DNA of 64,000 nucleotides, from assembly GCF_003595215.1 (NCBI RefSeq), contig NZ_QYZP01000002.1, positions 496,001-560,000 on the forward strand, written 5' to 3'. The DNA comes from Nesterenkonia natronophila. Its GTDB lineage: Bacteria; Actinomycetota; Actinomycetes; Actinomycetales; Micrococcaceae. The position numbers and the translations under genes are program-made. A model generated the notes under the pieces. It searched no databases and was not told the origin of the DNA. It saw only the letters and a list, made by a program, of their open reading frames with translations. This document shows, piece by piece, positions 21,324 through 29,177 of this stretch (the first letter of the stretch is position 1; each line of letters starts with the position of its first letter).

Positions 21324-21411
21324 CGGTAGCGGTGGGATTTGAACCCACGGTAGGGGGTTACCCTACACAGCATTTCGAGTGCTGCACCTTCGGCCGCTCG
21401 GACACGCTACC
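21324..21411 (-). tRNA. tRNA-Ser(CGA)
   Basis: A full class II cloverleaf reads on the minus strand: acceptor GGTAGCG/CGCTACC, D-arm, anticodon loop CTCGAAA (anticodon CGA, reads UCG), a long variable arm, and TTCAAAT T-loop. CCA is not encoded. Confidence 0.97.
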
Positions 21412-21468
21412 TTTTCGCACGAATTCGCGCCTCGCCATGCTACCAGTTTGTGCGGGACTGTAAGGGCC

Positions 21469-21945
21469 TCACCGGCGTTGGTCTGCGAAGAACGTAGTCA
21501 GAAGTGCGCTGCACTCCTCAGCTCTGACGCCCGGCTGAATCTCCACCCAGTGGTTCAGGCGAGGTTCGCGCAGGATGTCGAAAACGCTGCCGGCGCCTCC
21601 TGCTTTCTTGTCCCAAGCTCCGAAGATGACCGTAGAGATTCTGGATTGGCTGATGGCCCCGGCGCACATGGTGCAGGGTTCCAACGTGACCACCAGGGTG
21701 CAGCCGTCCAGCCGCCAGGATCCCATCCCCGCCGCGGCGGCGCGCAGGGCGTTGAGCTCAGCATGGCCGGTGGGGTCGGAATCGCGTTCGCGGGTGTTGA
21801 ACCCGGTGCCGAGCACTACCCCGTCGGCGCTGAGCACCGCCGCGCCGACTGGCACATCACCATAAGTCGGCGCCTGGGCGGCCAGATCCAGGCACTGGCC
21901 CATTAGTTGGTGCTGCGTCCGCGGGTTCCTGGGGGAGAAGCTCAC
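21469..21945 (-). CDS. tadA: tRNA-specific adenosine deaminase
   Basis: 158 aa. Zinc deaminase motifs HAE (in GHAELNALR) and PCTMCAGAI are both present, with the catalytic glutamate in HAE. TadA converts the wobble adenosine of tRNA-Arg(ACG) to inosine, and a tRNA-Arg(ACG) gene lies about 2 kb away. The GTG at 21945 is favoured because a TATCGT box (21958-21953) ends seven bases before it, suggesting a leaderless mRNA. Confidence 0.93.
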   Translation of the reverse strand: MSFSPRNPRTQHQLMGQCLDLAAQAPTYGDVPVGAAVLSADGVVLGTGFNTRERDSDPTGHAELNALRAAAAGMGSWRLDGCTLVVTLEPCTMCAGAISQSRISTVIFGAWDKKAGGAGSVFDILREPRLNHWVEIQPGVRAEECSALLTTFFADQRR

Positions 21946-21988
21946 TCATCACACGATACTGCCGTGCGTGCGCTGGTACCTTGAGTCC
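21946..21988. promoter_or_regulatory. Divergent leaderless promoters of tadA and upp
   Basis: This 43-bp gap holds TATCGT (minus, 21958-21953) seven bases before the tadA GTG and TACCTT (plus, 21977-21982) six bases before the upp ATG. The space is too short for normal leaders with ribosome binding sites, which supports leaderless starts on both sides. Confidence 0.55.
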
Positions 21989-22624
21989 ATGCGCACTCAC
22001 GCCGTCTCACACCCACTTGTCGACCACAAACTCACTCAACTCCGCCGGGTGGAGACACCGTCCAACACGTTCCGGGACCTCACCCGGGAGCTGGTGTCGC
22101 TGCTGGGATATGAGGCCTCGAGCTCGCTTCCCACCGAGGATGCGCAGATTGAGACCCCTGTGACACAGATGGTCGGCACCCGCCTCGCCGGCCCTAAGCC
22201 CCTCGTGGTGCCGATTCTACGAGCCGGATTGGGCATGCTCGACGGGATGACTGCCATGATCCCAACTGCGGAAGTCGGCTTCTTGGGGATGGCCAGGGAT
22301 GAGGAGACGCTGGACATCGTCACCTATGCGGAGCGGCTTCCTGACGATCTGACCGGCCGTCATGTGTTTGTGCTGGACCCCATGCTCGCCACCGGTGGGA
22401 CCTTGGTGGAGGCTATTCGATTCTTGGAGCGCGCCGGGGCAGCCAAGATCACCTGTATCTGTCTGTTGGCGGCGCCGGAGGGCATCAAACGGTTGGAGGA
22501 TGAAGTCGGAGATCGTGACATTGAGCTGTTCGTCGCTGCGATCGATCAGAAGCTCAATGAGAAGGCATACATCGTGCCCGGATTGGGTGACGCGGGGGAT
22601 AGGCTCTACGGTCTCGCAGAATAG
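21989..22624 (+). CDS. upp: Uracil phosphoribosyltransferase
   Basis: 211 aa, standard size. Salvages uracil with PRPP to make UMP. The PRPP loop VFVLDPMLATGGT and the uracil-binding C-terminal YIVPGLGDAGDRLYG are clear. The ATG at 21989 matches the usual N-terminus (MRTHAVSHPLVDHKL); seven further in-frame codons upstream overlap the promoter. Confidence 0.97.
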   Translation: MRTHAVSHPLVDHKLTQLRRVETPSNTFRDLTRELVSLLGYEASSSLPTEDAQIETPVTQMVGTRLAGPKPLVVPILRAGLGMLDGMTAMIPTAEVGFLGMARDEETLDIVTYAERLPDDLTGRHVFVLDPMLATGGTLVEAIRFLERAGAAKITCICLLAAPEGIKRLEDEVGDRDIELFVAAIDQKLNEKAYIVPGLGDAGDRLYGLAE

Positions 22625-22765
22625 TACGTGAGTTGTGCCACATGAGTTGCACAAAGTCTCACTATATGAAATTTTCGGCGTTATGTTACTTGCATTCATG
22701 AAATATTACGGACATCCTGAGAGGGCCCGTAACCCGGCAACTAGCCAGGAAGAGTCACGATTCTA

Positions 22766-23551
22766 ATGTCCGCACCGCTCAGTAAGGCCCAAAATCCAGG
22801 GTACGTTCACGTTTCAGTGAGGAACGCTGCCCGGCGTGCTGAGCTGGCTCGCAAAATGCGCAACGGCTCCGCAGGTGCGAACGGTCACCCACGCACGGCC
22901 CCCATCCAGGTGCTTGCGGCGAACAATGGCACAGTCCACCCCGACGTAGTGGCCCGCGGATTCGTGGTCTACGTGGGTCTGGATGAGGACACCGCCAAAG
23001 CTGAGGGCACCTCGCTGCACCGCATCGCTACAGAGCTGCGCGACTACGTGGAACACATCGCTCCTGAATCGCAGGTCCACATTGCTATGGCAATGGCTTC
23101 CCCCGCCGCAGAGGGAGCAGATCTTGAGGTGGTCCGCCAGGCATTGGGGGACCCGACTGTGGCCGGTAGGGTGCAGCCGGAACAGTCTGTTTCCCCCAGC
23201 GTGCCTCCGGCGTCCTACTCCGCCTCGGGAGTGCTGATTGACCTGGCCCGGCGGGAGGTTCAGCTCGATGGGGAGAACCTCAACCTCACGTACAAAGAGT
23301 TCGAACTGCTGAACTACCTTGTGGAGAGCTCTTCCCGCACTGTGGGCCGGGAGGAGCTGTTGCAGCGGCTGTGGCGCCACGTAGATGTGGAGCAGATGCC
23401 CAATGAACGCACGATTGATGTCCACATCCGCCGACTGCGGTCCAAGCTCGGGCGGCTGGCCAACACGGTGCGCACGGTGCGCGGCCAAGGATACCGCTTC
23501 TACGAGCACCCAGAGGTGACGGTGTGGGCCGCGCCTGAGTACAGCATTTGA
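22766..23551 (+). CDS. Winged-helix regulator with unusual N-terminal domain
   Basis: 261 aa. The C-terminal 100 residues are an OmpR/PhoB-type winged helix: TYKEFELLNYLVE, VGREELLQRLW, RTIDVHIRRLRSKLG and the wing VRTVRGQGYRFY. The N-terminal part is not a receiver domain: no phospho-acceptor aspartate pattern is seen, and a compact alpha/beta stretch (about 60-130, FVVYVGLDEDTAKAEG...) of unknown family occupies its place. It may sense a ligand or partner. The gene is preceded by a notably AT-rich 140-bp leader. The stop touches the next start (TGAGTGATG), so the phosphatase gene is co-transcribed. Confidence 0.85.
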   Translation: MSAPLSKAQNPGYVHVSVRNAARRAELARKMRNGSAGANGHPRTAPIQVLAANNGTVHPDVVARGFVVYVGLDEDTAKAEGTSLHRIATELRDYVEHIAPESQVHIAMAMASPAAEGADLEVVRQALGDPTVAGRVQPEQSVSPSVPPASYSASGVLIDLARREVQLDGENLNLTYKEFELLNYLVESSSRTVGREELLQRLWRHVDVEQMPNERTIDVHIRRLRSKLGRLANTVRTVRGQGYRFYEHPEVTVWAAPEYSI

Positions 23552-23554
23552 GTG

Positions 23555-24073
23555 ATGTCCAAGACGCTGTTGGTGCTCCGCCATGCTGAGGCGGGGCATA
23601 GCTTCTCCGACGACGACTTCTCACGCACCTTGACCGAGCACGGTCAGGCCCAGGCCCGCAAGATGGGCAGGTGGTTGCGGCAGTCGCCTTGCATCCCTGA
23701 GGTCACGTTGGTGTCCTCTGCCATGCGCACCCGCCAGACCAGCATCTGGATCGCCCACGAGCTGGGAGACCAGGCACCTACAGCCCAGCTGGATGACCGC
23801 ATGTACCTGGGGTCTGCGACTCAGCTGTGCTCGGTCATCAACGAAACCCCCGAAACCGCCAACACGCTGTTGGTGATCGCCCATATGCCCGGGGTGCAGG
23901 AGCTGAGTATGAGGCTGACCAGCGCAGAGTCGGATGAGGAGGCGGCGCTGGACATGGCTGCGCAGTGGCCCCCGGGTGGGCTCGCTCGGTTCAAGGTGCG
24001 CAAGCCCTGGGCTAAGTTGGACGGGCGCGACGCCGCGCTGACCGAGTTCGTCACTGCAGAGCCCGGCCGCTGA
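23555..24073 (+). CDS. SixA-like histidine phosphatase
   Basis: 172 aa of the histidine phosphatase superfamily. The phosphohistidine motif LRHAEAG is at the N-terminus, and the second catalytic histidine lies in VIAHMPGVQEL. The short size and motif spacing match the SixA type, which removes phosphate from histidine phosphotransfer or PTS proteins in other bacteria; here the substrate is unknown. A GTG directly before the ATG is an equally good start. It follows the winged-helix regulator without a gap. Confidence 0.88.
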   Translation: MSKTLLVLRHAEAGHSFSDDDFSRTLTEHGQAQARKMGRWLRQSPCIPEVTLVSSAMRTRQTSIWIAHELGDQAPTAQLDDRMYLGSATQLCSVINETPETANTLLVIAHMPGVQELSMRLTSAESDEEAALDMAAQWPPGGLARFKVRKPWAKLDGRDAALTEFVTAEPGR

Positions 24074-24168
24074 GGATTCAGCCTGAGGGAGTGGATTTGG
24101 TTCACTCCGAGATGCGCGTGTAGTATCGTCAAGGTCCAACTCACGGTAACGTGAGGATTTAGGATGAT

Positions 24169-24245
<77 letters not shown>

Positions 24246-24251
24246 CATAGA

Positions 24252-24295
24252 GAAACCCTCTCCATCCCCTGAAGCTAGCGGTTGGAGGGGGTTTC
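24252..24295 (+). terminator. Rho-independent terminator of tRNA-Arg
   Basis: GAAACCCTCTCCA pairs with TGGAGGGGGTTTC with one mismatch, followed by a T-rich stretch (tttcttcgt). It starts seven bases behind the CCA of the tRNA. Confidence 0.8.
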
Positions 24296-24343
24296 TTCGT
24301 GCTAGGCAACTCCTCTCGCGGCATTTGAGACTGGCCCTGCCGC

Positions 24344-26302
24344 TCACCTGCACTCCAGCTCGATCGTGTACTGCGGTGTCTCGTCCGATGGTGTGAATGG
24401 GCAGCCAGAGTTGATCTTCATGGTCAGCAGGTCCCCCACCTGCCCCCGAAAGGACCAAGCTCGGGGTGGTGCCACAGCGCCCTCGATGAACCTGTGGTCC
24501 CGCGGACTCTGCAGTCTGCCGGCCCCCTTCAAGTGTGTCGAGATTGTCCAAGGCTCTGGCAGCGTTCCGGCCAGCAAGCCGACCTGAATTTCGGCGGTCG
24601 CGCCGACCGTAACTCGCAGCTGCTCTCTGATGAGGGTCCGGTCGGGTGTTACCGGTTCGACCATGAGCAGCTCGGCGTCTCGAGTCGCGTCACTGATCCG
24701 GAGGAGAAATCGCCCCGGTGGGAGCAGGCCGCACATGGTACGGGTTACCTGCTCCCTGCAGACCGCGCAGAATTGGGCCATGTCGGCGTTCTGGCCTGAG
24801 TTCATTGCGCAGTCCTGCGCGGGGCGCCAGATCCCCCGACCGTAGTAACCTCCACCCTCTACACCGATGATCGGGTGCTGATTCCACACAGGAAGATGCT
24901 CGGGATTGCGTATCCACTCCTCCCATTTCGTGAACCTCAAGGAGTGAGCACCCGGACCGGGCCGGCGCACGGGTTCGCTCTCGAGGTTCGGGGCGAGCCG
25001 CTGCTGGCCACGGTACGTCTCGTGTTTGTTCTCGTCGTACTCGTCGGCGAGGTTTCCCAGTACGGTGTGGCCCAGTTCGTGAAGCAGCAGGTTGGCGAAT
25101 GCTCGCACGTCATGATTCTCGCGCAGTGGCAACAGCACAACGTTGCCCATCGCCATGGCCCGCACCTTCCGGCCCGCAGCGCGGGCCTGGTCGAACTGTG
25201 CGGCCCGTCGGTGGGCGATGAAGACTAGGATCGTCGTCCCGGACGTCGCCTCCTCGGCCGATCTGCCGATGGCGGCCAGTCGCGCGAGATTGCCCAGGCA
25301 AGCGGCGTACCCGGAACCGACCGCATGCGCCCCGACGACGAAGTCTCCGTCCCGGCGCTGGTCGGGCCGCAGCTCCCACAGATGCAGCACCGATCTGAAA
25401 CTGTGGAACGGTTCGTTCACCCGTTCGTCGTCGGGCTGGTACAGGCGGTCGCGGACAGCCTGCACATAGGCGTCAAACAGGTTATGGTCTTCGGGGTTGA
25501 AACCGTCAGGCACTAGCACGAGGTTTATCCCGTCGGGCAGCACGCCGCGGTCAGGAAAGATGCGTCGAGGCCGGGTGGTTCGGGCCGCCACAGGATCGTA
25601 TCGAGCAGTGCTGAGGAACCCCAGTTTCTCGTGCAGTGCGTTGTCGGTGACCTTCGCTTTGACTTCGTCCTTCCACTGATGCAGCGACTGGGCTATCGCT
25701 CCTCGCCGGTCTGTGGCGAGAACTGGCTTATCTATGCTCACCACAGGAGCTTCGTCCGCCGACAATCTCACCCGCAGCCGCAGGTATGCGTCTACTCTGA
25801 TGCGCAGTCCTACCGCTTCACCCACCTTTCCCAGTGTGCTGATCCTGGTCCTCAAGTGATGGCGGTCAGCGTCCAGGGGTGGGAAGTATGCAGTGATCGA
25901 TTCAGGACCGGTCGCCCGGAACTGCGGCGGGGGCCTCAGATGGATCCGGGTGCTTGAACGGCTCATGCGCAGGGTGACTTTCAGAGTCCGTCCAAGCTCA
26001 TCGGTCACTGCTCTGAACCGCAGGTTCATGGTCCGGCGGTACCGGCGTATCGCCTTCTTCGCAGAGACCAGGTCAGCGACTCTTGGCGATGGGCCACTTT
26101 CTGCGTCCGGTGGTCGCGCCGGGTCTCTCCTGGGGGTAGGGCCCGGGGCCGGTGGGGCTGGAGGCACCGAGTCGATTTCAACACGATTGAATGCGGTGAC
26201 TGCCGCATGGCTGAACTCAGCTCCGATGAGTTCGGAGGCGGCCGGCCACAGCGACTGGAGGAACCCGTTGAGCCACCGAATGTCTTGGCTCTGTGTGGAC
26301 AT
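24344..26302 (-). CDS. M64-like zinc metallopeptidase
   Basis: 652 aa. The zinc motif HELGH (H408, E409, H412) is followed by LADEYDEN, the pattern of the IgA-peptidase M64 family, and preceded by the family's alpha/beta region (LVLVPDGFNPED ... NVVLLPLREN). Two CxxC-like cysteines (FCAVCREQV) follow the active site. The N-terminal 230 residues form a separate Arg/Pro-rich region with a basic helix (KKAIRRYRR). There is no signal peptide, unlike secreted M64 enzymes, so it probably acts in the cytoplasm or is exported by a non-Sec route. AGGAGG five bases before the ATG fixes the start. A small gene precedes it by 47 bp. Confidence 0.8.
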   Translation of the reverse strand: MSTQSQDIRWLNGFLQSLWPAASELIGAEFSHAAVTAFNRVEIDSVPPAPPAPGPTPRRDPARPPDAESGPSPRVADLVSAKKAIRRYRRTMNLRFRAVTDELGRTLKVTLRMSRSSTRIHLRPPPQFRATGPESITAYFPPLDADRHHLRTRISTLGKVGEAVGLRIRVDAYLRLRVRLSADEAPVVSIDKPVLATDRRGAIAQSLHQWKDEVKAKVTDNALHEKLGFLSTARYDPVAARTTRPRRIFPDRGVLPDGINLVLVPDGFNPEDHNLFDAYVQAVRDRLYQPDDERVNEPFHSFRSVLHLWELRPDQRRDGDFVVGAHAVGSGYAACLGNLARLAAIGRSAEEATSGTTILVFIAHRRAAQFDQARAAGRKVRAMAMGNVVLLPLRENHDVRAFANLLLHELGHTVLGNLADEYDENKHETYRGQQRLAPNLESEPVRRPGPGAHSLRFTKWEEWIRNPEHLPVWNQHPIIGVEGGGYYGRGIWRPAQDCAMNSGQNADMAQFCAVCREQVTRTMCGLLPPGRFLLRISDATRDAELLMVEPVTPDRTLIREQLRVTVGATAEIQVGLLAGTLPEPWTISTHLKGAGRLQSPRDHRFIEGAVAPPRAWSFRGQVGDLLTMKINSGCPFTPSDETPQYTIELECR

Positions 26303-26349
26303 CGGACCTCCTGCCAGGCCGAACATAGCTGACTGCGGCTGGTGTGAGA

Positions 26350-26664
26350 CTACAGATCCTCGGTGGTGACCCGAATGTAACCACCATCGTCAATGTATTG
26401 GTCGGACTCTGTGGCGTCCTGGACGAGGCGTTCTGTGGGAACAGTTGAGCCTCCTTCTGGCCCAAAGTGCACCGAGTAGTCACCAGCGGTGGTGATCTCC
26501 AAATGCTGTGATCGATCGCCGTCGGCGGACTCCATCAGAAAAGGTGTGGGCAGACCGCGTCCAAGTCTCAGGCCGATAATGGTTGCAATCAGTTCACACT
26601 GAGGAGTCGGCATCTCTGCCGTGAACCGTTCGGTGTCGGTGCGGAGAATGAGTTTGGCTGCCAT
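26350..26664 (-). CDS. Small acidic protein upstream of the M64 peptidase
   Basis: 104 aa, no recognised family. It is acidic, without membrane segments or signal peptide, and looks mostly beta-strand (AAKLILRTDTERF, HLEITTAGDYSVHFG, GYIRVTTEDL). AGGGGC lies upstream of the ATG. The 47-bp gap to the peptidase suggests a two-gene operon, so it could be a partner, substrate or inhibitor; this is inference only. Confidence 0.7.
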   Translation of the reverse strand: MAAKLILRTDTERFTAEMPTPQCELIATIIGLRLGRGLPTPFLMESADGDRSQHLEITTAGDYSVHFGPEGGSTVPTERLVQDATESDQYIDDGGYIRVTTEDL

Positions 26665-26882
26665 TGGTTGCCCCTAGAGTTATTGGACTGTGAGCGAACT
26701 AACAATAGCGCTTCGTGGAACCTTTGGCCCTACTTCTGACCTGGAGTTTTTCACTGCGTGTCGTTTTGACTCGAAGTCAGCCGGGCGGTAATGTGACGAC
26801 AGTCACGTTACGTCAATTCAGTGGCCGCGCTTGGTTGGAGTTGATACCCGGCACAGCGCCTGGAGCTGATACAGCGGAACGA

Positions 26883-26919
26883 AGCCCTACCGGGCAGCCC
26901 CCGGTGGGGCTCTTTTCGT
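26883..26919 (+). terminator. Orphan rho-independent terminator
   Basis: AGCCCTACCGGG (26883-26894) pairs with CCCGGTGGGGCT (26900-26911) with one mismatched position, followed by CTTTTCGTCT. No plus-strand gene ends nearby upstream. Confidence 0.75.
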
Positions 26920-27029
26920 CTCAGGGGAATGCAGGCCATGATCCGGGGTGTCGAACACCCAATGGGTGGTTGGGTCCGTCAACTAGATCGCGGTGAATGG
27001 TCACGTGACGGTTCCTGCAGTAGAGTTTG

Positions 27030-27041
27030 TTGTAGATGCAA
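27030..27041. promoter_or_regulatory. Candidate MarR operator
   Basis: TTGTAGATGCAA, an imperfect dyad of the TTG-N6-CAA type used by many MarR regulators, lies 19 bp before the MarR start codon and just ahead of the AGGAG ribosome binding site. Its place suggests autorepression. Confidence 0.45.
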
Positions 27042-27060
27042 TCATAAGAGGAGTGTTGAG

Positions 27061-27564
27061 ATGACAGACACACGCTGGCTCAGTGAGGAGGAGCAGACAG
27101 CCTGGCTGCGCGCTGCCGCTGTGCTCGAATTGCTGCCAGGGGCCCTTGACTCTCAGCTGTTACGCGACTCGGAGCTGACGCATTTCGAGTACTTCGCCTT
27201 GGCATCCCTGTCCGAGGCTCCGGAGCGAACCCTTCGGATCACTGCCCTGGCCGCCCTCACGAACGCCACCCTTCCCAGGCTTTCACGGGTGCTGACCGGC
27301 TTGGAGAAGGCGGGTCTGGTGAAGCGAGCTACCTGTTCGGAGGATCGCCGAGCTAAGAACGTGACTCTCACCGACGCGGGCTGGGAAAAAGTGGTGCGAG
27401 CGGCCCCGGGCCACGTAGAGAATGTGCGCCGGCTTGTGCTGGACCGTCTTTCACCTGAGCAGGTGAGACAGCTATCGGAGATTGCAGAAGCGCTGCTGGG
27501 TCAATTGGATCCTGAGGGCAGAGTCTTCGGCTCCACTCATGTAGACGGCCCGGCGCCCACCTGA
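27061..27564 (+). CDS. MarR-family transcriptional regulator
   Basis: 167 aa with a MarR winged helix: LTHFEYFALASLSEAP, the recognition region NATLPRLSRVLTGLEKAGLV, and the wing SEDRRAKNVTLTDAG. These regulators usually bind as dimers and release DNA on binding small phenolic or oxidised ligands; the ligand here is unknown. Start fixed by AGGAG at good distance from the ATG. It converges with the DUF302 cassette and diverges from the M64 module, so it probably controls itself and perhaps one of these. Confidence 0.9.
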   Translation: MTDTRWLSEEEQTAWLRAAAVLELLPGALDSQLLRDSELTHFEYFALASLSEAPERTLRITALAALTNATLPRLSRVLTGLEKAGLVKRATCSEDRRAKNVTLTDAGWEKVVRAAPGHVENVRRLVLDRLSPEQVRQLSEIAEALLGQLDPEGRVFGSTHVDGPAPT

Positions 27565-27662
27565 GGGGGCTAGTTCCAGCCGCTACGATTGTCGGTGGGC
27601 CCGTGGAGTCTCAATTCACTGCGAAGCCCTGCGGAGAGGCGGACGCGGACCGCACGCTGCTC

Positions 27663-28088
27663 TCATGCAGTGTCGGAGGTGCCGCTTTCGAGTGACGCCA
27701 GTGCCGCGCGCAGCCGCGTCTCAGCGTCGTCGGCCACCTCGCGGACCTGGGGAGCGTCACTGAGCTGGACCAGGGTTTGGGGATCAACGGCCTCGACAAT
27801 CGTCTGATCGTCCTGGCTGCTGCGCCGGACCACCACGTTGCAGGGCAGCAGTGCGCCCAGCTGAGGTTCGGCAGCGAGCGCTTTGCTGGCCAGCCCCGGA
27901 TTGCAGGCACCCAGGATCACGTAGTCGCCAAGGGCTTCTGCGGACTCTGCGCCCAGCTTCCGCTCAAAGGTCGCCTTGACGTCGATCTCACTCAAGATGC
28001 CGAACCCCTGTTCTGCCAAGGACTCACGCGTTCGTTCAATAGCTTGGGTGTAAGGCAGAGGGATCGTAATGCTGCGGGTGTAGGACAT
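27663..28088 (-). CDS. DUF302 protein
   Basis: 141 aa. The DUF302 features are clear: TIPLPYTQAIERTRESLAEQGFG, DYVILGACNPGLASKAL, and the LLPCNVVVR strand with its cysteine. DUF302 proteins are small dimeric alpha/beta proteins of unknown role, often near metal or redox stress genes. Last gene of a three-gene cassette on the minus strand (25 bp behind the previous stop). Confidence 0.9.
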   Translation of the reverse strand: MSYTRSITIPLPYTQAIERTRESLAEQGFGILSEIDVKATFERKLGAESAEALGDYVILGACNPGLASKALAAEPQLGALLPCNVVVRRSSQDDQTIVEAVDPQTLVQLSDAPQVREVADDAETRLRAALASLESGTSDTA

Positions 28089-28112
28089 GAGTGGGTTCCT
28101 TTCCAGGGGTGC

Positions 28113-28574
28113 TTAGCGCGTGGCTCTGCGGAGGGCGCCCTCAGCGTCGAGTTCATCGGCAGGAGAGTCAAAGTCCCCCCTAAGGACTTTCAGTGCGTAC
28201 TTCTCCAGCTCGATCTCTTTCTGGGTGCGTACTCCCATGCGCCGGAAGAGGGCCACCGGGGGGCACCAGCCCTGAACAGCATGCTGAAAGAGGAAGGGCA
28301 GCACTGTGCCCGGCAGCAGCAGCCACTTCCTACTCACGGTGACGCCGAGCGCCGTTCCCAGGAAGGCCAATGACGAAGCGTTGAGCTCAAGGACACGTTC
28401 GATGTCCCATTCGTCCTCCAGCTGGTCGATGCGATCGGAGATCTCCGCCGCCGGCTTTCCGGCGTAACGTTCAACGCGCTCGAGGATCTCCCGATCCAGG
28501 TCGGCTAGCACCCGCTCCGAGGTAGCAGAGCGGACCGGGTCAGTCAGGTCGACATCTGGCTCCGTATGTGTCAT
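28113..28574 (-). CDS. DUF2892-like membrane-associated protein
   Basis: 153 aa. A charged N-terminal half is followed by a short hydrophobic segment and the motif HAVQGWCPPVALFRRMGVRT, which resembles the WCP.Y-type ending of YgaP/DUF2892 membrane proteins. The N-terminal part (about 20-75) is an amphipathic helix-rich extension. Function unknown. Sits between the DUF2267 gene (14-bp gap) and the DUF302 gene (24-bp gap). Confidence 0.7.
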   Translation of the reverse strand: MTHTEPDVDLTDPVRSATSERVLADLDREILERVERYAGKPAAEISDRIDQLEDEWDIERVLELNASSLAFLGTALGVTVSRKWLLLPGTVLPFLFQHAVQGWCPPVALFRRMGVRTQKEIELEKYALKVLRGDFDSPADELDAEGALRRATR

Positions 28575-28588
28575 TGCTCTTCCTATTC

Positions 28589-28966
28589 TCAGCTCCAGGT
28601 GGCCAGAGCGGAGATCTCTGAGGGCAGCGCGTTCACGAATGACACCCGCTCACCGGGGGTGACGGCATCGGCAGCGGTAGCTATCGCCGCGTGGGCCACC
28701 TGTGCCGCGGCCTCGCGGTCCATCTCCAGCGCGGACTCGACCCGGCTGAGGAACTCGTCCTTAGTCACCGGCTCAGCGGAGCCGCCCTCGCTAGCGAGAG
28801 CCTCTTTGTACCCGGCGGGCAACTGAGCAGCGGCGTCGCGCCCTTCTGAAGCGATGTCCAGCCGGCCGAGCTCACTCAGAACCGCAGTACCGGCCTGGTG
28901 TGCCTGGTCCGCGGATTCCAGTCCGGCACGATCCTGAATCAAAGTGTCCATCTCTTCAGTCTGCAA
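28589..28966 (-). CDS. DUF2267-like protein
   Basis: 125 aa. Two helical repeats with the DUF2267 pattern are visible: DIASEGRDAAAQLPAGYKE and VTPGERVSFVNALPSEI, joined by TKDEFLSRVE. The TTG start is chosen because AAGGAGG lies five bases before it; the frame continues far upstream but that part is not protein-like and runs into the divergent ATP-grasp gene. First gene of the cassette. Function of the family is unknown. Confidence 0.8.
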   Translation of the reverse strand: MQTEEMDTLIQDRAGLESADQAHQAGTAVLSELGRLDIASEGRDAAAQLPAGYKEALASEGGSAEPVTKDEFLSRVESALEMDREAAAQVAHAAIATAADAVTPGERVSFVNALPSEISALATWS

Positions 28967-29177
28967 TTCAGCCTCCTTGTTGATCTGTACGGTTATGCAG
29001 GGATTTGCCACGCTACCGGCTGGGCCGGGGTCAGCTGCAACCTGCCCTTTCCCCCTGGATTCCCTCATCCGGCACTCCCGACGCGCGGCTGATTCGGGTC
29101 GCACAGCGCGCAACTGCAGGGTGTCGCCCTGTACAGTCTTCCTCGAAAGGCTCCGGGCTGGCCTTATTCGGGCGCCG

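Larger units (their letters stand above)
26665..27060. other. Gene-free interval with orphan terminator and operator-like sites
   Basis: Nearly 400 bp without a convincing coding frame between two divergent genes. It contains GTGAC-gaca-GTCAC near 26792-26806, an orphan rho-independent terminator at 26883-26919, a TCACGTGA palindrome near 27001, and the MarR operator candidate at 27030-27041. The terminator with no gene ahead of it leaves room for a small RNA of up to about 150 nt. Confidence 0.5.

Noticed and set aside
22720..22760. S-box (SAM) riboswitch
   Set aside because: Only short fragments (ccggcaac) match; the required stems and core are not complete and the downstream gene is not a methionine gene. 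Kept only as a low-interest leader observation.
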